A stretch of DNA of 64,000 nucleotides, from assembly GCA_020698575.1 (NCBI GenBank), contig CM036252.1, positions 6,846,178 to 6,910,177 of the forward strand, read 5' to 3'. The notes beneath the pieces are model-generated. The model was not told where the DNA came from, searched no databases, and worked only from the letters and a program-made list of their open reading frames with translations. The translations under genes and the position numbers were made by a program. Positions 54,650-64,000 of the stretch are shown here, piece after piece. Positions within the stretch are counted from its first letter, which is position 1. Every line of letters begins with the position of its first letter. This DNA is from Bostrychus sinensis (lineage: Eukaryota; Chordata; Actinopteri; Gobiiformes; Eleotridae).

Positions 54650-57600
54650 TATCTACTGGGGGAAAAGTAATGTACTTACACATATTGCAAGTACAAAGAA
54701 TTTTTCTAGAATACTTTTTAAATATACAGTGAATAAACTGAACCTATCTACTAAACATATGTTTCTAAATTGTGCTTATACAATATTTGTACATAAATCT
54801 ATTGATATTACAATTTATAACAATATACTTTGGGAAACTATACTTACATTTTACAATGACTGTACTCCTTAAACAGTACTTTGAATAGAGCCTTCCAGGA
54901 GTGACAAATTTAGAAAAGTTGCGCACGCAGCCTGGTACTAAGATAAACGTTCTAGCAAAATAAAAAATATTAATTTAGATGTTTTTCAGACAACAGGAAA
55001 CGAATGGTTGTTGTTTATATAATCGTTAAAAATTACTCTGAATTAATTTGACCCAGATCTGAGTCAGGTCCAGTTGTGAACTTTAATTAAAGTAGGATTT
55101 GTGGTGATTGATGAATTAAATCTGAGCGAACAATGTCAAATTATTGTGGTCCAAAACATTTCTGTAACAACTTGTCCTGCGTCACATTAAAATTAAGAAA
55201 TTAAATTATGTATAGTTTATTTATTTGTTAAATTTAGATGCTAATATCTATGCTAAATAAAACAACTAAACATCCACACACTCGCTAATGTAATCAAACC
55301 AGGCTCTGATATTACTCACATGTGGCAGAGTGGTTGTCAGTTGCCAAACCTAGTCTTGATTATTCCTAACTTGTGATTTTGGTGGCTAAGGCTAATTGCT
55401 CCAAACGTATTATCCTCTTTTTAAACTTCCGGTACCAGTGTTTGGAACACAAATGTTCTGTTTACAAACATAAGAAGGGTCCATATAGCATTAGTAAGGA
55501 TAATAACACTCAAGTCGGTTGCCATAGAGACCAATATTAACAATTGGTTCAGAGCAGAGGGCGAGGTGTTCAGCTAATAAAAAATAAAGTTGTTATTTAT
55601 TAGAAAAGCTTAAGGAGCATTTTTCCAGCTCTGCTTCTAATTCAGCAGCTGTTGTGTACCCAGCTGGGACACTGAGCTACTGTAAACATAACAAGGGCTT
55701 TTCAATGATGATAATTTAATAAACACTTAGCATTAAGCAGGTACAAATGAAACTACGTTGCCTTCACAATTATACTACATAACTAGGTGAGCCAGACACG
55801 TTTACGTCAGGTGTCTTCCTTTTTCCAAGTTGGACAATGAGAAATGAGAAACACCCCTTACAACAAGGATTTTCATTTGTCAACTGGAACAAGGGCAAGT
55901 GAAATATACTTTGTACAGGGACCAGCATGGCTGCCATTCATTATTATTTTAAATATATTTTGGGATATTTTTAATTGTTATATGTAATGAGCGTCCCGGC
56001 ACCAGTGTAACAGGCGTCACAGTAAAGCTGATGTGTATGGAAACGATACCGACACAGGATTGCTCTCACACAGCTCTTTAATGGCTCTGGAACAAAAGAC
56101 AAACCTTTATTAATGTGGCAACTGCAAGCTCAGGTCTCCCGCTTCAAGCATTTTCTCTGCTTTTAACTTGTGATTGTATAGTGGTATATTACATTTATCT
56201 GCACTTTTACAGAGCACTGTGATATTACAGGAGCATTTTAACATTTATGTAAAAATATGCAAAATAATACAACAGTGAACAGCGTAATAACAGTATCAGT
56301 TAATGCCAGGTGATGTCATGCATGTATGTTGGGTCATTGTCGCCATCTTGGGAGGCAAGTGACAGTTTTCCCCGAGTGTATAAGGGACAAAGACTGTCAG
56401 TGGTCTCAGCTCTGAAAGCTCCAAATCTCCCTCAATCAGTCTCTAAACTCTCAGTTACCTTTTACTGCAGCACTAATGCACAGTGTACTGAACGGTTTGG
56501 ACACTGACGCTGTGATGTTGGCGTATTTGGAGTTAAAAAAAAGTTTCATAAACTCTACGGAGTATGGGTTTCTGTAATAAACAGATGCTGTTTGACTCGG
56601 CTATTTATAGATGCGTTAAAAACATTGTGTCATATTAATAAATACTTTGCACGATCAAAATGCTCTGGATTAATGCAGCTGCTTTAAGATGGAAGCTATT
56701 AGCTAGTTCGGACGTAAGAAGCTACATTAAGATACTTTAGCAACTTAAGGAGCAGATTATTGATATATGTTACCTAGTAATGGTCCACAGAATACAACAT
56801 GAACTGTGTAAACAGCTTATTATGAAACTATCAACAGTGGATGATCACATAGTTATATTAGTACCACTGACCTACAGAGTGAGTGTGAATGGTTTATTTG
56901 CAACAGGATCAGAGAGGAGACTCTGAACTGAAGAACAGTGTTGTCACTTAAGCTCTAACAGTAAAGCTAGAGAACGTAGGATATACACGCTGTTCAATAC
57001 TGCTTTCTATCAGAGTTTACATTCACTTTATCCTCAATATGGCGGCGGGGGCGTTTTGGTCACGTGTCTGGCTGATACTGCAAAGCAGTTATAACAATAA
57101 AACATTTAACATTTACATTTTGAGCCTACCTGGTACAAAAGACAAACACACAACCTCCATTAATGTGTGTGGCAACTGCAAGCTCGGGTCTGTAGGCAAA
57201 CAACAGTACAATTACTATAAGCACCACAACTGAGCAGTAATAAGCTAGCCCGCCAGCTAGCGCTAGCTTAGCATGCTAACAGAAGAGAATCTAATCCACA
57301 AAGTTGTCATTTGGACACAGAAACGGTTGTAGCTTATAAACTACATTCTAGTAGTGCTTATATGCAAGTTAGAGGCTTATCACATTGTCAACAACAGGAT
57401 TCAGACTATTTTATATCCATTTTGCGTTTAGCCCAGGCTCTCGTGCGCTTACCTCCAGCTTCTAGCATTTTCTCTGCTGGAGGCAGTAAAGCGCGCCTGA
57501 AAGACCCGCAGTTACCTACAATAACCAGCAGGTGGCTCTAACTGACAGACAATGACAGCACAGCAGCTTTGGTGAAATTCATTAACATTCTCTGTTACAT

Positions 57601-59809
57601 ATATTTCAAATACACATTTTAACAGTATATTGAAAACATAAGACTTTTAATTAACATAGATGTTCATATTTTAGTCAGTAGTTATAGTAGTATATGTTTT
57701 TTTCCTAGTGTGGGGCTTTATGGCTCATTGGAAGGAGCTTTTATCCCTGAATGATGAGGCTTCTGGTTTAAGTCCAGGGTAGGCCCAGGTCTTAAAAGTA
57801 TTAAAAAGTATTAAATTTAATGTTGCCAAAATCAAGGCCTTAAAGTATTAAATTGTATGGGCAGGTATAAAATTTTTAATTGTCAAATTGGGACATCTTA
57901 TTCAAGTGTTTTAGTGTTGTACTCGTCAAATTTATATTTTATATTAATCCTTTTTAAATAACAACAGAGAAATAAATTTTTTTTGTGTGAGTTGGATGTG
58001 AATTATGGCAACAAATTCTATCAAAAGTGGTTTTACAAATATCTTAAAGTCACCGTCTTGAATGCGCCTTTATTTAGTCTGTTTTTTGTTTGTTTGTTTA
58101 TTTGTTTGTTTGTTTTTAAGCTAAGTCTGTATGGCTGTGTAATGTTGCAGGCATATGTTGCAAAAAACATCCCTGCAATACAGTAAAACCTGTTACCACT
58201 GAAATTTATAATTCCGTTTTGAGATTTTTAACACAGAACTGAGAGTTATTTCACCTGTATTAGACTTTTAAATAAAACCAATGCATTTCAGAGATCAATA
58301 ATGATATTTTATCTTGTGAGAGGATGTGTGAAATGTGTTCCCAAATGTGTGCATGTCAATAGGTAAATATATAACTAAATGTCCCAACATCAATAATTAC
58401 TGAATATGTCCTTTATGTAGTGCTTAAACTGCTAAAGGATGTAACTGCTAAGCGCGTTGGAACAGGATGCAGCAGCAAAATGTGTTGTTCTGCTTCTTGA
58501 GGTGAGCAGGTGGTTTTTATTGATATGCAGGGGCTGTAAAATGTGCATATTGCCTCAGATTTTATTATCCCATAGATATTTGTACAGAGGTAAAACAAAT
58601 ATAAGGAGCGAGAGTAAACAGAGCGACAGGGATCCACTCTCGGATCGAAAGCTTACGTTTCTCCTTTGCTCGAGATCTCACCTTTTCTTTTTTCTCTTGT
58701 GTTGTTGTCATATTCAAACTCATATAGGGTGTTTTTGGAGGCATATACGACACTGTTTATGTTATTTTGTGCGTAAACTCTCAATAAAAGGGAAAGTCCC
58801 GCAGTAAAGAACAAATCCTCTGCGCTCTGTTTCGGCGCCTGTAGTCTCTGAGAACACTGGTAATGCACTAAAGGCCTAGCGTAGACTAAAGGACATCATA
58901 GTAACCAGGCTTTTAGGGCACATTTTATATTAGTTTAAAATTTATACAGATTATTGTACTTTTGCCGGCAATCTAGGCTTTACATTTTATCCTAAGCTGC
59001 ATTAAAAAGTCTTAAAAAGGTCTTAAATTTCACAAGAAAAACACACATAACACAACATAATGCTTTAAAATGTATTATTTATTCACGGGACAGCTCATGT
59101 TGGATGTTTTGGGGAGAAAGTCTGAATGAAATCACTTTAGGTTACACTTCCAAAACATTCTTAGGTTTTATTTTAAGTAATATATTTTCAAAAGGCAAAC
59201 AGGATAATAATGTGTCACCTCAAAGAAGGGCTTGAGTCGTTTTGTTCTATAAAAATATCAAACGCTATTAAAAGCGTCTAACAGCTCTAAAAAGACGGTT
59301 ACATAGCATTCATTCATTCATCTTCTTCAGTCAGTGAAAGAGCATAGACTGTACGTCTACTGCTGTACCATTTTAATAAGAAACGCCTGCACTTTAGCAG
59401 CTGTGTCTCTTAATGTTTTAGCTTTTGGGATGAAATTGTTGAGGAAAAGTCAGATCAGATTGTGTTCCTGTGCCTGTGTTCTTGTCGGAGTTGCAGAAAG
59501 TCATTTGCGCTCCTCAGATTTTCAGTGTAGCAGGGGCTAAAAACGCAGGGGAAGGTTGGTTTTGCAGTGACTTTTCGAAGAACTTCCAGCAAAATGATAT
59601 TACTGCTGATGTTACTTACGAGTTTGATTGCTGGACGGGGCTGTTCTGTGTGGAGTTTACATGTTCTCCCTGTGTTTGTGGAGGTTTCTTTCAGGTGTTC
59701 AGCTTTCCCCCACCACAACAAACAGGTTCATTGTAGATCTTGTATGTATAATGACAAATAAAGCATTTCACTTCACATAAAGACTTGTTTAATATCTACA
59801 GAAAATATC
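54650..59809. other. Intergenic stretch between genes B and C
   Basis: No supported gene over about 5 kb. The interval 56040-57540 has two related segments (GGCAACTGCAAGCTC and TTCTAGCATTTTCTCTGCTG-like words at 56115-56160 and 57170-57480), perhaps an old duplication. Around 57780-57870 and 58985-59035 GGTCTTAAA/TATTAAA words recur, a possible degenerate mobile element. 59630-59740 resembles a SINE body fragment (GTGTGGAGTTTACATGTTCTCC). Open frames (up to 116 codons) lack domains. Confidence 0.4.
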
Positions 59810-60689
59810 TACCTGTATTTTCCAGGACTATAAGTGCACACTTTTTCCATAGTCTGCTAGGGGTGTGACGTATACTCAGGTGTGACTTATATATTAAAAT
59901 ATTTCAGGTGTTGGTTAGAGGGCGCTCTAGGCTTGTGTACCAGCATCTGCTGCACCTGTACCACTGACAATTTAAAATGTAAACATTACCACTAACAACT
60001 TAGGCTATAAAGACAACTGAGAAAGTGCGGAATAATTGGAAATGGAACTGATGCTGAGTCTGACGACAGCCACGCAGAGGAGGAAGCGGCGCTTCGTCTA
60101 CCTCCGGAGTTGGCGGAGTTGTTCAGAAGCGACACCGAGGATGAAGAATTTAAAGGATTTAGCGATTAGGAGTGAGATGGTGAGTTTGGTGAACTTGTTA
60201 TATTATGTTCTTTATGCTATAGTTATGTGAATAACTGTTAATATATTACGTTAACATAGGAGACACCTGTTCAGTTCGTTGTTTATGCTTCATGTAGCTG
60301 AATAACCATCAATGTGTTACGTTAGCATAGCGCACACCTATTCAGCTGTTGTTCTCTATTCTATTATTACTATAACTTGCCTTTCAACATGAAATGTCTG
60401 TTCTTGGTGTCGGATTTTGTAAAATAAATTTCCCCCAAAAAATGCGACTTATAGTCCAGTGCGACTTATATACGTTTTTTTTTCTTCATTATGCATTTTT
60501 TGGCTAGTGCGACTTATACTCTGGAGCGACTTTCATTCATTCATTCATTTTCTACCGCTTTTTCCCGTTAGGGGTCGCGGGTGACTGGAGCCTATCCCAG
60601 TAACTTTGGGGCCAAAGGCGGGGTACACCCTGGACAGGGGCCAGCTTGTCACAGGGCTCTGGAGCGACTTATAGTCCGGAAAATAAGTA
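59810..60689 (+). mobile_element. TA-flanked pogo/Tigger-like remnant with SINE insert
   Basis: Ends TACCTGTATTTTCCAGGACTAT and, at the right, ATAGTCCGGAAAATAAGTA. GCGACTTATA words face the ends. A protein end LFRSDTEDEEFKGFSD is encoded at about 60110-60168, matching the 16-kb element. The element is split at 60533-60657 by a retroposon. Confidence 0.65.
60533..60657 (-). mobile_element. Retroposon fragment with 14-bp target-site duplication
   Basis: CTCTGGAGCGACTT occurs directly before and after this block (ending at 60532 and starting at about 60657). The block starts with (TTCA)n and contains GGGGTCGCGGGTGACTGGAGC. A long target-site duplication plus a simple-repeat end marks LINE-mediated insertion. 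Confidence 0.75.
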
Positions 60690-61506
60690 TGTTTATTGTT
60701 AATATCTTTTTTATTTGACAGCTCTTAAAGTAATTCACAAAAATACTTCTGCTCCTGGCAAATCAACTTCAGACAATCATCTTGTAATTTTAGTTAAACC
60801 CCACACAACAAAATCTTAACATAATGCAACCAAGCCAAAGTAAATAATTTAGTATTAACCTGACACACAGATATATACATGATTGCAGGTGGTGGCCAAA
60901 TAAGAGGCTGAGACAAAATAAAGTTAAACAACATTTTATTACAAAAAGGAAGAAAAAAAAAGTTCAACAAATGCGGGGATGAATCAGGACACTGTTTAAA
61001 TTAAAAATAGTAAATCTTAAGGGCAACTAAAGCATGCAGAGAAGTGCAAAAAATACCACAACACACGAGGAGAGATGGGGACCAAGCCCAAAACAAGAGG
61101 AGCACAAAACAATATTAAAACACAGTGGCAACACAAAAGCATACACAAAGAAAACAAATATGCCTAACAGCAACAAAAGTAAACTAAACACAAACTCTAG
61201 ACCCAAACAAAAGCAGACTACAAACCATGAGAATAAACCAACCTGTTAATGTGCATAAACATGGGAAACAGAAGGTGAATCCAAGCAATACACACACAAA
61301 AATCAGCGATACAGTTACACTCATCATATTAAAACAAAATAAAAAGTGTGAATTATTGTGTGCACTATCACAGTTTGAGAGTTTGCTAAATTTATTTGTA
61401 AAATCTGTAAAATATTAGCTCCTAAATAGATCATTTATGCTGAGGCACTGCCCTTCTCCAGAGGAAACTACATTATAACATGGTTAAAACAGAAGACCTA
61501 AAAACT
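60690..61506. other. Downstream flank of gene C
   Basis: AT- and A-rich sequence after the gene C stop (minus strand), presumably its 3' UTR at the right end. Runs such as AACAAAAGTAAAC are simple. No gene seen. Confidence 0.45.
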
Positions 61507-62117
61507 TCAGTTGCTCCTTTCCTCATTGGCTTTGGGTTCATCATTATTAAGCTCCTCCATCTTCTCAGACTGAGCCTCCTGCGTCTGATCCTGAGTTGTT
61601 ACCGTTTCATCCTGGAAATGAACTTTCTCTTCATCTTCCACCAACAGCTGCTGTGTCTCAGGTTGAGCCACTGCCTCCTGAAGTTTCTTCTCCTGGTTAA
61701 GAGATTTTGTCTTTAGCTCCTTGTCTCTCTCCAACTTTCCTTTCCTTACAAACACTGCAGAAATCATCTCCTCTGTCGTCTTTATTTGTTTCTCTATATT
61801 TTTAATAATTTTCTCACACTCCTTCTTTTGTATCTCCAGTTCAGAAATACGTTGATTCTTCTCTTCCGTTTTTGTGCCCCTCTTTAACACACCAATGGAC
61901 CTCTTTTTCTCCTCATCTATCAGAGTATCCAACAGATAAATAAATGACGTCTGTCTCGCGCTTATGTTCCCTAGAGAGTCTTTACTCTCAGTCAGTTTCT
62001 TGATCATATCTTCGACGTACTGCAGTTCATCCTTAATCTTCTCTAAGTCTTCACTAAGGTCTGTTGGTCTGTGTGGACTTGAACAGTGGGCTACAGTCCA
62101 GGGTCGACCACAGACTG
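61507..62117 (-). CDS. Gene C coiled-coil cytoplasmic exon
   Basis: Acceptor TTTGCAG (62118-62124; a CAG further in is an alternative), phase 1, about 203 codons to TGA at 61509-61507. A Pro-rich start (GRPWTVAHCSSPHRP) leads into long heptad-rich helices (LEKIKDELQYVEDMIKKLTE; ISELEIQKKECEKIIKNIEK; KGKLERDKELKTKSLNQEKK). It ends in an acidic Gln/Glu-rich stretch. No B30.2/SPRY domain and no LTD. It is likely a dimerising or scaffold tail. Confidence 0.8.
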
Positions 62118-63710
62118 CTGCAAAGAAGTATGAAGTATGCTTTACAGTACTTGACAAAAGAAATCAGGTACAATCAAGATGCATTATTACGGGATGTTTT
62201 GGGATACAGATTTTTTGTTTTCATTGTGTGTAAAGTGTAAACCATAATGATCACATTAATAATTATACATTAATAATACATTATTATGATGTAATCAAAC
62301 AATAACTAAATGCTTAAAGTAAGGTTTCACTACATTAAGTTTCTTAACTCAGGACTACTCAGCTCATCATATGCTCTACATTTACTGTTCATGAACATCA
62401 GTGGAAACAGCTGAGGCTGTCTGCCTCAAAAACTGGATGACCCTCTCTCAGGAGAACACAGGTCCATTAGTAATGTCTGTGCAAGTGTCAGACACAAACC
62501 TGCACTGTTACTGTTGGAGCTTCTCAAAGTAATAAGACTTACTGCTGAATTTAAACTTCCACAAGACAAAGGCAGCTGCAGCAGCGATGAGGAGGCACAG
62601 CCCCAAACTGAAGAGGATCCAGGAGACAGAGCAGGAAGAAACCTCCAGGAATTCATCTGGAACAACACAAAATAACACATGAAGAAACCATTTCATACAC
62701 TTATACTACGTTAGACTACAGAGGAAGAGCAGAGAGGAGGTTTATGGATGCAGAGACAGAGGACATGAAGTTAGTTTGTGTGAGAGAAGAGGATGCAGAG
62801 GAGAGGCTCAGATGGTGCAGAGGATTCCCTGTGGGACCTGTGAGTAGAGTCTGAGCCTCAGCCTGTGAGTGTGAGGCTGTTACCTGTGATGTGGATGTGA
62901 GTCTCTGTGGTTTGCTTGGTTTTGTCCTGGGACACTCTGCAGGTGAAGGTGGTGCCGTGGCTCTGCTCCACAGTCAGTCTGCTTTTAACAGTAAACAGCT
63001 CCTGGTTCACACTGAGAGGCTCTGTCCGGCCCGCAGACAGGACGTTCCCCTCAGAGTCCAGCCAGACCAGCTCCGGCTCCGGGTACCAGCCTCTGGACTC
63101 ACACTTTAACACTGGAGACCCTGAGTGGTCTTTGGTGAGGCTCAGGGACGGAGACGACACCGACACTGGACAGAGGAGCAAGATACAAGGCTTTTATTAT
63201 CGACTTCTGTTCTAGAGTAAAACATTTATAACCAACACAGTCTGGTCCTGTCCTGATGGAAGGAGGCCCCCAGCCCCACACTGTGAGAGCAGAGACATGA
63301 CACCTTTTTAAAACATTTGGGGCCCTGTGAGCTCTGGGCCCAGGCTGTGCCTCAGTGTCTCCACTCACCGACCAGCAGTGTGACCTCAGCTCTTGTGTCC
63401 ATCAGTGGGACGTAGCAGTGGTACGTCCCATTATCACTCAGCCTCACTCTGCTCAGCTCCAGAGACATGTCTCCGTTCTTCAGCTTCCTGTTGGACAGCG
63501 CCGTCCGCCCCAGATACAGAGAGTTCTGGTCGATGAGGAACTCCGCGCCGTCCCGGCGAATGTGAACGTACCGCGGCTCCAGGTCGGGTCTGTTCCACTC
63601 CACTGCCATGTTTCCTAAGTCTTTAGCAGGATCCAGCTGACAGGACAGGACCACAGTACTGCCAACGGCCGCTATGATTGGCTGAGACGGAGCCATCATT
63701 GTGTACTGAC
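61507..63710 (-). CDS. Gene C: butyrophilin-like receptor with coiled-coil tail (partial gene)
   Basis: Exons IgV 63710-63369, IgC-like 63165-62884, TM 62656-62543, tail 62117-61507, all in phase 1, give about 450 codons. The leader exon must lie right of 64000, because the IgV exon starts in phase 1 and no signal peptide is seen in 63711-64000. Product: type I membrane Ig receptor with long cytoplasmic coiled coil. All exons are open, so this is the best candidate for a functional gene in the window. It is on the same strand as the A/B array and probably an older member. Confidence 0.82.
62543..62656 (-). CDS. Gene C transmembrane exon
   Basis: 114 bp, TTCCAG acceptor, GTAAGT donor, phase 1-1. 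It reads DEFLEVSSCSVS then WILFSLGLCLLIAAAAAFVL and WKFKFS. One helix, basic inside end. Confidence 0.8.
62884..63165 (-). CDS. Gene C IgC-like exon
   Basis: 282 bp, CTGTCCAG acceptor, GTAACA donor, phase 1-1. It contains VLKCESRGWYPEPELVWLD (BTN-type C domain signature) and GTTFTCRVSQ. It keeps NVLSAGRTEPLSVNQE and SRLTVEQ. Clearly homologous to genes A and B but more distant. Confidence 0.86.
63369..63710 (-). CDS. Gene C IgV exon
   Basis: 342 bp, CTCCTCAG acceptor, GTGAGT donor, phase 1-1. It starts QYTMMAPSQPIIAAVGSTV. Cys in VVLSCQLDPA, Trp in MAVEWNRPDLEPRYVHI, second Cys in DNGTYHCYVP, then RAEVTLLV. Intact V-set domain of the BTN/MOG kind. Confidence 0.88.
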
Positions 63711-64000
63711 CTGAGGAGGACACAACAGATTTATTAGAAATTACAATGAAATAAATTTGCTGCTAGTGTTAGTTTGTGAGACTAAACCAATGACCACAGC
63801 ATTCCTGGACATGTGGACAACAAAAATACAAGTTTGTAAATAAATTATTAGCTTTAAGAGATGCAGACGGTGTCAGTGTCTCACGTCACACTGTGTCCAG
63901 GTGACTCATTTAAAGCCTCACTCAGCAACAATTATAACATGTAGTGATATAATATTATAGTATTTTGTAAAACCTTTTCAAAACTGAGCCTTACCTCGAC
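63711..64000 (-). other. Gene C intron upstream of IgV
   Basis: Intron sequence to the right edge; no leader exon recognised. Confidence 0.5.

Noticed and set aside
58457..58868. 116-codon plus-strand and 71-codon minus-strand frames
   Set aside because: They overlap on opposite strands and have no domain or splice context.
57775..59040. Single mobile element bounded by GGTCTTAAA/TATTAAA words
   Set aside because: The words are in direct, not clearly inverted, orientation and no target duplication was found; left as an unexplained repeat hint.
61507..62157. ATG-initiated stand-alone 216-codon gene
   Set aside because: The first residues before the CAG acceptor (to 62118) are intronic; phase and position show it is the last exon of gene C.

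Overview
This is eukaryotic DNA, almost certainly from a teleost fish. Genes are split by GT-AG introns and most of the sequence is mobile-element debris of fish type: Tc1/mariner, hAT, piggyBac, Ty3/gypsy, tRNA-headed SINEs and small terminal-inverted-repeat elements. The host genes are a tandem family of butyrophilin-like (BTN/MOG-type) immunoglobulin-superfamily receptors, all on the minus strand, so each gene runs from high to low coordinates.

Layout from right to left. Gene C (61.5-63.7 kb, leader beyond the right edge) has an IgV exon, an IgC-like exon, a transmembrane exon and one long coiled-coil tail exon. Gene B (54.6 to 46.07 kb) has a first untranslated exon, leader, IgV (one-base frameshift), IgC-like and transmembrane exons. 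These are followed by amplified cytoplasmic-tail exons and by four exons that together read as a lamin tail domain (LTD) ending in a stop. Gene A (42.5 to about 17 kb) has the same plan with an intact IgV exon. Its intron 1 holds a nested hAT-like/Ty3-gypsy insertion of 9.1 kb and its intron 2 a Tc1 element; its tail cassette is repeated several times and its LTD is incomplete. Gene 2 (15.1 to 13.7 kb) is a wreck: first exon deleted, IgV frameshifted, and everything after the IgC splice acceptor replaced by an 8-kb minisatellite. Gene 1 (left edge) shows only its first exon and leader.

Three of these genes and one orphan copy share a first-exon block with an IRF/ISRE-type motif (GGAAAGTGAAAGT or a near match), suggesting interferon control. 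Ig receptors with coiled-coil and LTD tails, tail-exon amplification and interferon motifs fit a rapidly evolving immune cluster.

The least expected structure is the Ig receptor with a lamin-type LTD at its cytoplasmic end (gene B, 46.07-46.88 kb). Its exons join in phase with the receptor tail exons, and remnants of the first LTD exon recur in the same order in the amplified cassettes. Other main features are the 103-bp minisatellite (about 77 units, 5.65-13.6 kb) with 13-unit and about 21-unit higher-order repeats, a Ty3/gypsy element with long open gag and pol frames, and a piggyBac relic broken by a solo LTR. All coordinates and splice sites were read by eye; no similarity search was run.
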